Assembly (NCBI RefSeq): GCF_964275005.1
Contig: NC_092686.1
Span: forward strand, 43,336,333-43,400,332
DNA: 64,000 bases
From: Diadema setosum
Lineage: Eukaryota > Echinodermata > Echinoidea > Diadematoida > Diadematidae
Reading direction: 5' to 3'
Of this stretch, positions 1 through 11,800 are shown one piece after another. The notes under the pieces were generated by a model. That model saw only the letters and a list, made by a program, of their open reading frames with translations, was not told where the DNA came from and made no database searches. Both the position numbers and the translations under genes were made by a program. Within the stretch, counting starts at the first letter, position 1. Every line of letters starts with the position of its first letter.

Positions 1-37
1 AGACATAGTCACACTTGAAATCAAAGACTACGTGTGC

Positions 38-1386
38 AACTAGAAATGTCGCTATGGCGACTGGTATGCCTCCGCCATAATGCATGATTCTCCTAATAGG
101 TCTAAATAGTACATGTGGACAATGTGTGATTACATTTTCACAAAATTGGCAAAATGTTAAAATGACAAGTTTGTCACAAATGTGATGAATGCTCACCTTC
201 CTTGACCTAGGTTTAATTAGATAAATAGGAGAGCATGTATTTGGGATTTACGGACTTTAACTTGACTTTGACCCATTCATACATTTATGCATTGAGAAAT
301 TTTCAAGGTATGGAGAAAAAGTGCAATTTCTGTATTGAATAGTAAATTGTTACCATTTTCATCTGGCCTTTGACCCTAAAATTCATAAGCTAATCACTGT
401 CATTTTCATTTTTTTTTCCATTCATTTATTTTTCATTTCCAACAAAAACATATAAATATATTACACAAATTGAATACAGTACGTGTACTTACATAAATTT
501 TATTATACAAAGTAAAGGATAAGTTTACAGAAAACTTGTAAGTATACGAAAATGTTGGAAATGGGGAGGAATGCTAAAAAGCAGAAGCAGGCAGAAGATG
601 CATAAATATGTAGTACGTTTCAAGATAACTTGAGCCACTTCCTAGATATGGAGGAAAAACTTAGTTCAGCACTTTCACTTGATCTTTGACTTTTTGACCT
701 TTGAGGCAAAAACAAAAGAAAAAAAAAAAACTTCCCAGAGAATCTCTATTAGGTTAAACATGCATACACCTAGTGTAAAAAAAAAATAATAATCCTGCTG
801 GTATTGCATAAACATGAGGGAAATATTCAGTAAAATTTTGAAGTGTTGCCCTTGACCTTTGATCCCTGACCTTTGACCCCATGAACCATAAATTCTCTAG
901 ATAATCACTGCCAGTCAGTACATGTATGTTCCATGAAGAGACCTTGAACAATTTCCAAGGTACAGAGAAAAAAGGTGAAGTTTTAATATTTTTACTTGAC
1001 CTTTTGACCTTTGACCTTTGACCTCATGACTCAAACTTTCACCAGAGAATCTTAATTGAGTAATACATGTATTCACTAAGTTTCAAGAAAATATCTTCAG
1101 GCATTGCATAGATATGATGGAAATAGTAAAATCTTATGTATTTGACCTTGACCTTTTGACCTTTGACCTTGAGCATGTGCACCCAAAAGTTGATAGGCAC
1201 AACTTCACCCCCTAATACACATACATGCCAAGTTTCATTAGGATACCTCAAAAGGTTTTGATAGTTACCTTGTCCACAAAATTCATTACGGACGGAAGGA
1301 CGGACGGAAGGACGGCCGGACGGATGGACGGACGGACAACCCGAAAACATAATGCCTCTGGCACCACTTCGTGGCGGAGGCATAAA
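38..1386 (+). repeat. Interspersed repeat family I, copy 1 (DR1-rich, hairpin-ended)
   Basis: Begins ACTAGAAATGTCGCTATGG and ends with an ACGG short tandem, then CCGAAAACATAATGCCTCCGG...TGGCGGAGGCAT and a run of A. Two more copies lie at 24184-25432 and 60062-61206, all on the plus strand. The two ends share TATGCCTCCGCCA in inverted orientation, and the 3' end can fold on itself (ATGCCTCCG against CGGAGGCAT). The body is full of TGACCTTTGACC direct repeats. This copy sits in intron 3 of GTF3C1 and is about 200 bp longer than the 60-kb copy because of an insertion. No reading frame of note; superfamily not recognised. Confidence 0.85.
403..589 (-). mobile_element. Short retroposed insert inside repeat family I copy 1
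   Basis: Comparison with the 60-kb copy shows an uninterrupted join there (CACTGTCA followed by GGCAGAA), whereas here about 187 bases intervene. The inserted piece begins with a T-rich run (TTTTCATTTTTTTTT), as expected for a minus-strand retroposon with an A tail. It resembles the 3' end of a LINE or SINE, but no coding sequence or tRNA boxes were seen and no clear target duplication was found. Confidence 0.55.
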
Positions 1387-1756
1387 AATATAGCAGATGG
1401 AAAATGAAGAAGACATTTACGTATTTGGGATGGGAGAAGATTCAACAGTAAGAAGCAGAATTGATACCGACAGTGGCAAGAAATTTAACTAAACTCATTA
1501 CTCATGACATCATGTGCACACTACTGTCGGTTGAAACATGATACTGACCTGCCTCAAGGTAGTTCAGAAAAAAAAAAAGAAACAAGTTTAAGAAAAAGGA
1601 ATCAGTTGATCATGATTCTATCCAATGCCCTGCATACAGGATGAATTCATATCTAAGCTTAAATTTTCCTCCAGACAGTTTATATCAAGGGACACCTGAT
1701 AAGAGAAGGGCAGTGGTAAAACGGGCAACTATGAAATCATTAGAGGCACAACCCAC

Positions 1757-3692
1757 CTGTCTGCCACATCCTGAAGACTTAAGCATTTGGCCTTGGAGTC
1801 ACTCCGAATCTTCTTTGTCACATTGTTTCTCTGCTTGTAGCAGGGACAGTATCCTCTCTCTTTGGTATCGGGGTCATCAATCATCATCTCCTTTATCTTG
1901 TTAGACTCCTCCTTTGATACCTGAACGATGAGAGTGTACTGCTAAATGCATATTATGAATCAAACTGCATTGTTATTACAGCAAGTATTGTAATAACAAT
2001 ATGGATATGGCAATTTTGAAGATACAAATCCATGAAACAAAAACAAGAAAAAAAGCTGGCATCTTATATTCCATTACTTTTTGATAATCACTAAATACAT
2101 ATTTCACTGAGCTTTGCAAGGAAAAAATGAAAAAATCTAAATGAAAATCTGCATTTTCAACTGCATTATACTTTTTTTTAATTACATGTACATGAACGTA
2201 TTCTATTGTAATGATCAAGCAAGCATTAAAACAATCACAATCACTCATTGACATTTTAGCAATCCCTGAGTCTAAATCTTTAAACATACTTAATTCTTTT
2301 TTTTCTTTTTTTTATCATGGTGATGTAGACAAGATATAATTGTAGATTGCATGCAAAATCAAACTACATTGTATACAGTGGAGACTTTTCGAGAAACTTG
2401 GCTATCTCGAGTTGTTGATACTGGGTGACAAGGTATACAATTATGTCACCTATGATATTTTGGGAAACTCTTCAGCTCTTTGTATTGATACATGAGGATC
2501 ATAAGGAAGAAACCATTGAGTCCTCAAAGAGCAAGTATGACCTAAACATACAATGTAAACATGAAAATATGCATGAATTTGAGACTACAAGTGTTATGAT
2601 GCAAATATAATGATGCGTAAATACTCAATTCTGAGAGATACACGCCATTAAAACCACAACAACAACAACAATCCACTACCATAGAGCGAAACATATTCTC
2701 CATATTGTCACTCATTATTATGCAAGGAATTCATGACTGAAAATTGTGTTGGATGTGAGCTATTACTTTCACTTCTCTCACCTTGGATGATTTTTTCTTT
2801 TTAGTGGGTTCAGTCTCCTTGTCTGCAGCCGTTTCAGCTGTCTGCACAAACTTGGCAGGTACCTCATAGAAGACAATACTGCCATGCTGGGAAAGCAGTT
2901 CCTCCCACAAAAATTTCTTCGTGTGCTGGTCACACCTCAGCGGAAATGGGGGCGTCCTGTTCTCAAGAAGGTTCCATAATCGTGACAGAGTCACACCTAT
3001 ATAAAAGATAATCACACGAAATGGAGAAAAAGGACGAGCGTATTGTTAACAATTCCATTGTCCTGGGAAGTAATAATGTCTATTGAGATGCAAGTATACA
3101 ATCTTGAGGAAAAACTCACCACAAAACACAGAACTCAAACCTCTTGAAATACTATCATACAACTTAAGAAATTCTGCTCTCATTTCTTCTTTAAAAGAAA
3201 AAAAAGAGTCCTTTTTGTTTGAAAAAAAAAATTGAAGAAATTTCAACAAATAGTATCATACAACTACAGTGTACAAGAATATTACTGACAAATACAAAGT
3301 AACCGAGTGCATTTCATACACATAGCTTCATCCAGAATTATATCATTTTCAAGAATGAACTGGATTCATCTGCACAGCTGTTCTATTCTTGAGATGCCAA
3401 GTGCCTACATACTTCAGTATTAAAATTTATACTGCTCTGGAGAAATATACTAACAAGTGGCTGTGGACACAAGATGGGTGACTGGACATTATTTCAGGCA
3501 AAATGACACGACAGTTAGTAATTTCCATTAAGATATATATCTGGTCAAGGACTGTTGTGAATGCAACTTTATGTAAATGTGCGTACATGTGTGTGTGTGT
3601 TAGAAGGGAGGGATACATGTAGGTTGGGAAAACTTACCATTTAACCCATCAAGGGCTATTTCATCAATGATGATGCCCTCTAGATTGTCCAT
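1757..3692 (-). CDS. GTF3C1: General transcription factor 3C polypeptide 1, N-terminal exons (partial)
   Basis: Largest subunit of TFIIIC, the nuclear factor that binds the B box of tRNA-type promoters and recruits TFIIIB and RNA polymerase III. Three minus-strand coding exons are resolved: 3692-3638 (ATG at 3692), 2996-2782 and 1920-1757. Each has an AG acceptor and GT donor and the phases join (1, 0, 2). The start reads MDNLEGIIIDEIALDGLN, then GVTLSRLWNLLENRTPPFPL, which follows the human N-terminus as I remember it (LWSRLETRVPPFPL), then KFLWEELLSQ and FYEVP. Exon 3 gives YCPCYKQRNNVTKKIRSDS and ends at DR, again parallel to human (CRYFKERKNITNDIR). About 145 codons are visible; the human protein has about 2,100, so nearly all of the gene lies to the left of the window. 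Identification is strong; exon borders are by eye. No donor/acceptor pair for exon 4 was found in 1-1756. Confidence 0.88.
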
Positions 3693-3963
3693 GGTCACTT
3701 GTCAGCCCACCAGATCTCTTTGCAGTTCAGTATCTTAAGGTAACCAAGAAATCAAAGTATACAAATATCACATAGAGAACAATTTTTTGTGTGTGAAAAA
3801 GCAACTACTGACCAATGTCATTGACATCTTAGATTTTAATCTATGAGTTGCAAGACACATATCTCACGCAAGGTGTTTGGGCACATCATTTCCTGATAAT
3901 TTATGAATCACTTTGAAGAAGCTGATGTGTAGGTAATAGTCAATTTCTTCTCATTCATCATCA

Positions 3964-4736
3964 GGGCAATTCCGCGGTTAGTAACGTTACGTTTGAACAA
4001 ATTTAGATATTTGTTTTTACCACTTAATTACCATATATTCACTTCAAGTCAAAATTATGTCAAAAACATGTTCATCCTTCCCAGGTTTATGATACAGAAA
4101 AGAATGAACACAATCCAAGAAATATTAGAATTGCTATAGCAACTTAAAGGGCTGGTTAGTAACGTTACGAAAAAAGGACATGACAAAAAAATCAATGTCT
4201 TGTAACAAAAAGTGTGCAAAAATTCAAGTTACTTCAAACAAAGTGTTGCATTAATTTCAATTATTGCATCATGACAAATGTTCATGCAAATTTTTTTAGC
4301 AGTTCGACCAATAATTTTTTAGCTAGACCCCCAAAAGCATGGTTAGTAACGTTACGGTTAGTAACATTACATTTGTCCGGAGTAATTCCGCAGGTCATTT
4401 GACCCTTTTGTTTGACAAAATGTCACATGACTTCTGGAGTATTTAAATGTATTCATCTTTTACCCTTTAGCAAAACTTTGAGGAAAAAATTTCAAAGGAA
4501 CCCACTGTAATTTGCATTTAAGTGAATTTCAGCGTCCCCAGTCCCACATGTACATTTTAAATGATGGTTTTAGATCTCACAAAGTCAATAGATACGAAAA
4601 ATAAAATCTACTGAATTTGAAAGACCCTAATGATTGGTGAACATCCATGGCATTAGTTGATACCTAGATTAAAGGGTAAGATAAAGAGGCACATTTCTTT
4701 TATCCATGTCATGTCCACCTAACTGCGGAATTGCCC
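3964..4736. mobile_element. Non-autonomous DNA transposon with internal AGTAACGTTACG motifs
   Basis: Terminal inverted repeats: GGGCAATTCCGCGGTTAG at the left, and the reverse complement of GGGCAATTCCGCAGTTAG at the right. The flanks share ATCATCA (3957-3963 and 4737-4743), a candidate 7-bp target duplication. Four copies of GGTTAGTAACGTTACG or a one- or two-base variant lie at 3976, 4154, 4341 and 4356; GTAACGTTAC is itself palindromic. No transposase reading frame remains in 773 bp. Superfamily not assigned. Confidence 0.7.
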
Positions 4737-5159
4737 ATCATCATGATGTCAATCTGCCTCCTGCAATCCTGGCGAAAGATTCTTGCAGATATTAATAAGT
4801 TTTTGCGTTATGACTACTTCATGGAATTTCCCCCTGCTCTTTGCGAGAGAAGTGAAATGGGTTCTCTAATCCTACCATTTTACATGCATGGCTGTACAGG
4901 CTGTAGCAATATGTTCTACACGTACATGGGACAGATGGATTTAAGTCTCCTCCAAAAGACAGGGCAACAAAAACACAGTGCCTTGCCAAAGGGAGCTGCT
5001 GCCGGACTGGGACTTAAACCTCTTACAAGCAGAGAATTTGAAGCCCGCAATAACCAGCAAGCACCTCTAAGACTACCTGGAAGACAACATCCTTACTTCC
5101 CTGAACTACAGCTTCAGATAAGGACTTTCTACAGAAACATAATTGATAACAGCTCTCCA

Positions 5160-5860
5160 TGACCTGGTCACAGCATATGACAAGAGGAAGCAAGCAGATG
5201 TCAAATCAATAGTCTTCTCTAAAGCCTTTGATAAAGTACCCACAAAAAGGTTTTGTATTCTATTAATCATTTGGCATCACAGATTCATATCCACACATGG
5301 CTCAGAAACTTTTTGACAAAGTGCCGCATGAGAGTTGTTGTCGATGAGAACACATCTGATGAAGTCCAAGTTAATTCTGGCGTCCCCCATGGGACAGTCC
5401 TCGGTCCCCTCCTATTGCTATGCCACATGTGTAAATGACCTCCCCAACACTGTAAAATCATGACGACCATCATCCTCTGCAAGATGGCCTCGCAGTACTC
5501 GAAGCATGGGCATCAGAGTAGGGCATGTGCTTCAGTGCTGCAAAGAGTTAAATCCTACTTTTATCAGTTATATCCTTCACATATGTATTCAGGACACCTG
5601 GTACTTGGGCATTACAATCTCTGAGGATCTAAAGTGGGAAAAACACATTGCTATGACAACCAAGAAAGCTAACTGGATGCTATCCCTCCTTCACAAAAAC
5701 CTTTATTTTTTTTTTTCCTGTTGACATCAAGAGAACAGCTTATAAGACACCATTGCCTTGCACTTGTGAGATGGCTTTTTGAGTATGATGCCACATCCTG
5801 ATACACATGGCCACAGGCTATCCTTTGGTCAACCTATCCCTATAACACAAGCCTCTCATA
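5160..5860 (+). mobile_element. Decayed non-LTR retrotransposon (CR1/Jockey-like) reverse transcriptase
   Basis: Translated plus-strand segments match successive reverse transcriptase motifs of non-LTR elements: DLVTAYDKRKQADV, FSKAFDKVP, then RVVVDENTSDEVQVNSGVPHGTVLGP (the SGVPQGTVLGP block), then YLGITISEDLKWEKHI followed by TKKANWML, and a last trace LVRWLFEYDA. The segments are in different frames and the YADD-type catalytic block is lost, so the copy is dead. The open frame just upstream (4731-5162) is not recognisably LINE-derived and may be chance. Confidence 0.85.
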
Positions 5861-6010
5861 ATTCAACCACAACAGTGTCCAAAATTCGACTGCTAGCTAC
5901 ATGTAGAAACCTACAGCTGTAGGTGTTGTATGTACAAGTTTTTGCACACGGTCGAACCTTGGCACGGGAGGTTGAACCTTGGTGCTGTTGCCAATACACA
6001 TGTATATAAA
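5861..6010 (+). repeat. Short interspersed repeat shared with 9690-9830
   Basis: Shares GCTACATGTAGAAA, then a GTTTTTGC...CGGTC segment and a closing CCTTGG block with the stretch at about 9690-9830 in TMEM115 intron 1. Both look like diverged members of one small repeat family. No terminal repeats or reading frame seen. Confidence 0.4.
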
Positions 6011-6224
6011 AACCTAAATGACATGGGGTTTTCTATACAAGACAATTATAAAACTTCAGTGCATCAAATATCACTGACCATCACGTCATTGAAGTGACAA
6101 TTAACAACAGCAAGTGCTAGTAAGGCATAAACCCAGTCGAGCACAACTACTGTAGTACAGGTACGTGTAGTGTGCAGGGTTCAATGGACGTATGGTACTC
6201 ATCAGTTCCATCAATTGCATCCAC

Positions 6225-6440
6225 CAAGAGAGGAGGTTATGTTTCTCTGCCGTTTGTTGGTTTGTTTGCCCATGTGCAAAAAGACTCAAAAAGTTGTGAA
6301 CGGATTTGGATGAAACTTACTGTAAGTTAATAACTAATAGGAAAGTTTGAGAATGACACAAGTAAATTAGCAGATGACTAAAATTTTGGTAGTGATCTGG
6401 CAATTTTTGTGGATTTTATAAAGAATAGTCAATATTTGGG
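6225..6440 (+). repeat. Repeat family III fragment (GAGGAGGTTATGTTT type)
   Basis: Begins GAGGAGGTTATGTTTCTCTGCC, followed by a GTTGGTTTGTTTG stretch and GTGCAAAAAGACTC. The same head occurs at 12537 (GGAGGTTATATTTTTGC...GTTGGTTGGTTGG), so this is a truncated copy of that family. Confidence 0.5.
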
Positions 6441-6756
6441 CAGGTCGAGTCAATGAACTTGGGAGTTCAAACTGCGCATTTTTTAGGTTTTCATACGCGC
6501 ACAAAACTTTAAGTGTGTGCTCTCTAGTTTCTGCTATGACAAGGCACGCCGCACAGCTGGAAGTTGATGATGTAACAAAAGGCTTCTATATTGGAAAATT
6601 GGGCGACTATCAGCACGCATACGGATGGGAGTAAATCACTGATCTCTAGAGTAAAAGTCCCGGTTCGCAGCTGCATAAGGGTTTTTCCACTCTGAAACGC
6701 AAACCTGCTACTGTAATTGCTTTAACCCAGATTATAACAAGAAGGTTGACCACTTA

Positions 6757-7027
6757 CCAATTTATAATATTGTCAAAATCGCAAGACCAATGTCCATCGC
6801 GATGGTAAAAATGACCACGACCGCAATCCGGTACAGCGTCCGCCGGTTCGCAACCGTGGTAGTCCGGTTCACGGCCTGATGTACAATTCCTATGCGATAT
6901 GCGCGTGCTCCGCGATCTTCTGCTGAACGCCTTCATTTGGCTCGTGAACATTGTGTAAACACCAAGTCCCATTGCGAAAGCACATGAAAAGGGCTCGCAC
7001 GCTTGCACCGACCGCGAACAGGCATGG
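6757..7027 (-). other. CpG-rich unassigned stretch with open frames, possible exon
   Basis: This is markedly more CpG-rich than its neighbours. One minus-strand frame is open across it and ends beside a good donor (ATTG|GTAAGT at 6759-6754). A second minus frame encodes a hydrophobic run, TLYRIAVVVIFTIAMDIGL, but stops a few codons before that donor. I recognise neither product. It could be a 5' or terminal exon of an unannotated minus-strand gene, a CpG-island promoter, or repeat-derived DNA. Confidence 0.25.
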
Positions 7028-8889
7028 CGGTGTTATTGTTGTCTTTCTCATGTTTTTCCTATTTTTTTGATCGTAACATCCACTTCTGGAAAAAAATGGC
7101 AGTCCACATCAGCTCGCGAAAGTTCTATTTGTACATGAGGGAATATATTCAAAATCCATGAACATCAGGAAAATGACCCAAAAAAAATCCAGTTTCTTAG
7201 ACCCCTTGTTCCTTAATTGTGATGTTAAAAAGTACCGAACATGAAATTTTGGATGCGAGATGTCATCATTTAGGTGAGAATATTTCACTTTGATTGAAGA
7301 TTTTGCGGTAGATTTTTGTAGATTAGCAGTGTGTTAGTGAATGTGTGGTAGTACTTCTATACATATACATTAATAAGTAGAGTGTGTCGCTGTGTTCAGC
7401 GTTATTACCAAAATGTTGTATACCCAGTCATTGGGTATCCAGACAGGTTGTGGAAACAGACGCGTACTGTAAACAGGTAAAGTGCGTCTGGTTTGACAAT
7501 TACGCTCCTACTACATAAACAGTTGTTTGTCAGTGAGAAGCTGTGCGTAAATGTGTATTCAAAGTAAAATAAGCAAGTCAGTATGCAAGAGTCTTAAGTG
7601 TCCGGACACCCAACCCCTCCCCCCCCCCCCCCCCCCCCCCCATCCTAGTAGTGCATGCGAACCGAACCGGTGCCTGGCCGCAAACTGAGACATTTAACTG
7701 TTACTAAATTTTACTCTACAAAGAACAAGATCAGACAGTGGTAGAAATTATTCAGATTATTTGAGCTGCTTGGTGGAGGTCTGTGCTCTCCCCACGAGAC
7801 AATATCAATGTAAATATAATGAGTGCTTATCTACTCTAGTTTTTACTTATATGGCCTAAATTTTACTCTTTCTAACGTTAAATTTCTTTCCATCTTTTCT
7901 GTTTACCAATGAGATTACAATCTTTGAAAATTTGAGAGTACCCACCCGAGTGACAGCACTGAAAACTTACCTTCTCTATTACATACTACTAGATCTAACT
8001 CTTTGCCTTTGAAGAAACCCATCTACGGAACTTTGTACTAGTAATTTATCCAGATACAGATCTTGATCTTATCCAATCTTATATATCCGTCACGTACAGT
8101 GTCAGTGACTGTGGGCCTACGCCTATGCCTGCTGGCCTGGCTGGGCTTAGTTGCGCCTGTACACTGTCACTGCACTGTACGCGTACGCCAGCTTTCACTT
8201 ACACTTTTAAGCACGTGTGGGACAACGAAATTTTCTACGGCCCATCACTTGCATGCCATGAAAAATGCCTTTTACGGAACTACCGTAATACGTCTTATAC
8301 ATTTTTATACATTTTCATGGCCAACAAGTAACCCAGGATAGCTGAAATTTACTCTCCTATCATACTTACTACTGAAAGTGGATATTTACGATGTCATCTG
8401 CGGTCGTAACGCAGGAGTCGCACGAATCACAGTCCATTTTTCCAGTCCAGTTTTTATACGAACTAGCGCAGCAGTGGTCTCAATCTTGTATGCTAGCTTC
8501 AGCGTTCCTAATATAATGATTACAAATTTATAATACCTTATATAAAATATAAAATTGTAATCTATCTTTTAAAAAAAAAATTACGTCTGTGATTTTTAAA
8601 AGTAATAATTATCTCAATTAATTAAAAAATGACCAATTTAACTCTGTTGGTAGTGGTACTGTTCTGTTCGCCTGCAGAGGAAAATTGTCAACAGGGCATA
8701 GCAAACAAGATTTGTTGTTGGCTAGACTCCTACGTATGCTTACACGTAAAGTAACTTCACCACGCAATAATTTTTCAGATTCCTGCTCATGATCACAGAA
8801 CTGCATGGTTTATGCACTGGCACTCAGCTAATATCTCCTCGTCTAGTGTCTGTCACACATCACTCTTGCACTCGCTTTGACGTACCAAA
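7028..8889. other. Intergenic / TMEM115 upstream region
   Basis: No gene or recognisable element was found. It holds a C homopolymer of about 25 bases near 7617-7641 and AT-rich DNA at 8510-8630. The last bases before the TMEM115 start lack an ATG and have a plausible start context (CCAAAATGG), so the 5' UTR probably lies in about 8800-8889. No TATA box was identified. Confidence 0.4.
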
Positions 8890-11800
8890 ATGGCTTCCAC
8901 GGTCGTCACTGCTCCTGCGGGAGTGCAGCAGATACAAGTAATTTTCATGAAAAGCAGTGTTGTTGTGAAGTCATTATGCGGTGTCATCTCGTTTTTGTAT
9001 CTTGTCTCGTTCTTGGCGGACACCGACAAGTATTTAGAAGCCCTAGCCGTAACACCCGGACTCATATTTCCTCCAAGTTTCAGAGTTTGGACTTTAATCA
9101 CGCACCCTTTTGTGGATTTGCACCTGTGGAACGTTTTGTCAGACATTGCTCTTGTTTTGATATGTGGCAAGCTGATTGAACCTCTTTGGAGTGCCCTGGA
9201 GATGCTCATCTTCTTTGCTGTTTCGACAATTGGCTCAGCGATCATAACTTCATTCCTCTATTTATTCATTTACCTGTCGACTGTGAATACTACATACTTG
9301 TTTGAAACACACTTTTTTGGACTCGCTGGATATGCAGGAGCCGTAACAATTGCTTTGAAACAGACAATGGGTGACACCGAGTTGCCACCTAAAGTTGCAA
9401 GATTAAGAGTGAACCATCTTCCGTTTGTTCTGCTGATATTGTCGGTTTTACTGCGTATCATTGGCCTGGTACCGCCGACACATCCTTTCACAACAGTTGC
9501 AGGTGCTTGTTGATGAAGTCTAACTGTTCAGGCCAATGTCGTTGACATTGCTTGACAATAATGACGTGCCGTTCATTTTAGTTTGTTTTTGTTTTCTATA
9601 TCAATTTGAAAAATATACCATGCCCCTGTTACATGTGTGTGTGTGTAGACACCAGTGACCACTGGCACTGCACCCCTTCCCCTTTTAAGGTAGCCTAATG
9701 AGGTTGAAGGAAGTTGCCCAAAATTTGACAATGGCATCCAAATTTTGACCACCTGCTACATGTAGAAATCAATGACAGTGTTTTTGCTTGCGGTCAAATT
9801 TTGACATGGGATTTCAAACCTTGGTTCGGTTTTTTACAAGAAGTGTTATCGCTATATTACAAATTGGAAAGATTGGATGTATTTGTCATATTTCTATCCT
9901 ACTCGTGGATTTACAATATCCTACCCTTGGCCATGGTTAGTTTACACGCAGATTCACGCACGCGTAATGCACGCATGTTCACATTTTGCAAGTGATGGCA
10001 GGGCTGCCAACTCTCACTCATTGAGAGTGAGACTCACTCATTTTGGTCCTTTCTCACTCTAAAACTTTATTTCATTTGCATGCATTTCTATTGATCTCAC
10101 TCATTTTGACTGCGAAATTATAGCATTGGCCTATGGGAGTCTCACTCTCAAGTAGTTTCCAACGTTGGCAGCCCTGCGATGGGGACAGTGTGCATAAACT
10201 ACAAGCATTGACAAGGCTACTGCTGTGTACAGTTGTAAGATAGTAGAGTGGTATGGCAAAGTAAGATGCTAGATGGGGAGGGGGGGGGGAACACACGAGG
10301 AAGTCTGCCTCTCTCTGTCTTTCAATGACCCTCCAACCAATCCTCACACTTCCTAATCCTTTCTCTGTACCCTAGACAATAGAAAGTAGACAGTAGGACA
10401 ACTAGTGTACACTTGTACCTCGGTCCTTTTTTGTCTCGCCCACCGGAGGTGAAGGCGAGTCTAAGGGATCCAAATGGTGTCCGTCGTCCGTCACAAATGT
10501 TAAAGTTTACCTGCAAGACTCTCTTATGATGCATAACTTGGCAACTGTTACAGCAATGGCAGCCACACTTGGGTGATAGAAGCACTAGGGGTATCTCCAT
10601 GTTATGGTGTTGTCGGAGGTCATGTAATGATGTCAAAGGTCATTTGAGGTCATATATCAAAGAGTATGTGCAAGACTCTCTTTTCTATGTTAAAGTTTAC
10701 CTGCAAGACTCTCTTTTGAGTGAATTGACAAATAACTTCACATAAGTTGCTTGGATTACAACCTAACTTGGGTCATAGATGCACTGGGGGTACCTTCATG
10801 TTATGGTGCCGTTGGAGGTCATAGGATAAGGTCAAAGGTCATTTGAGGTCATACGTTAAAGTTTACTTTCAAGACTATCTTATCACACGTACATGTAACT
10901 CCACACATGTTGCTACGATGGCAATCAAACTTGGGCGATGGAAGATGTCCCTTGGGGAGGTGAAGGTCGTCACAAGGTCAAAGGTCACAGACAGGGGTCA
11001 ACAAACTTTTAGGGCCCAATGTTATGTTTTTAGGGCGCATTTTGATATGGCTAATAACTTTTGATCCCTATGACCGTTTGTGACCAAACTTGGACGGTAG
11101 ATGTCCCTTGGGAGTTTAAGGTCATCACAGGGTCAAAGGTCATAAGCAGGTCAATTAACTTCTGGGAGTTATAAAAAATATTAATTCCTTACAGTACGCG
11201 AATGGGCGAGACACAATTTGGCACTTGCCTTGTCTATACCCTATGTTTATAGATAGGCCCTGGCAACAAGACTTTAATGTCTACCCATACCCCACTATTT
11301 GCTATTAACATGTGTGTGCATACACTGTATGTGCTGTATGTGCATAAAACAAGGGCGGGGTATATGTGAATAGACTGAAAGTGGGATGTCCCCCCCCCCC
11401 CCCCCCAATACCCCTCCATTTGCCAAATGTGCATGCATGTCTTCAATGTATGTGTGCGTAAGGCAACAAGGACGGGGTGATGTTAATAGACTTAAATAGT
11501 AAAGCGGCGTGGCAAAATTACCAAGGGGGAGGGGGAACACGGTAAGTCTTTCCTAGTCCCTAAATACTGCAAACCAAAAATGGCCAAAAATGTCTCAAAC
11601 TTTTTATGTCAACTTTTTATGTTTGTGTTTTACTGTCTAGTCCACAGTTAAACATGTTCCATTGGTGCCTAGTCAGATGAGCAGATTATTGAGATGTCAC
11701 ATCCACAGAAACAGCGTTGACTTTGCTGTGTGCAATGGGCACTTTAAATTTGTTATGTCATACTGTATGTCATTACAATCTTGCTCAGTGCCAAAAGGGT

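Noticed and set aside
1248-1407. PSVRPSV / DGRTDGRT-type repeat peptides (also at 25323-25508 and 61063-61365)
   Set aside because: Translations of the ACGG tandem at the 3' end of repeat family I.
1641-1904. Plus-strand 87-codon frame
   Set aside because: Antisense shadow of GTF3C1 exon 3 (1757-1920 minus).
4731-5162. 143-codon frame upstream of the LINE motifs
   Set aside because: No similarity to LINE ORFs or any family I know; overlaps the end of a DNA element, so likely chance.
10322-10636. Minus-strand 104-codon frame
   Set aside because: Crosses the edge of repeat family II and has no recognisable features.
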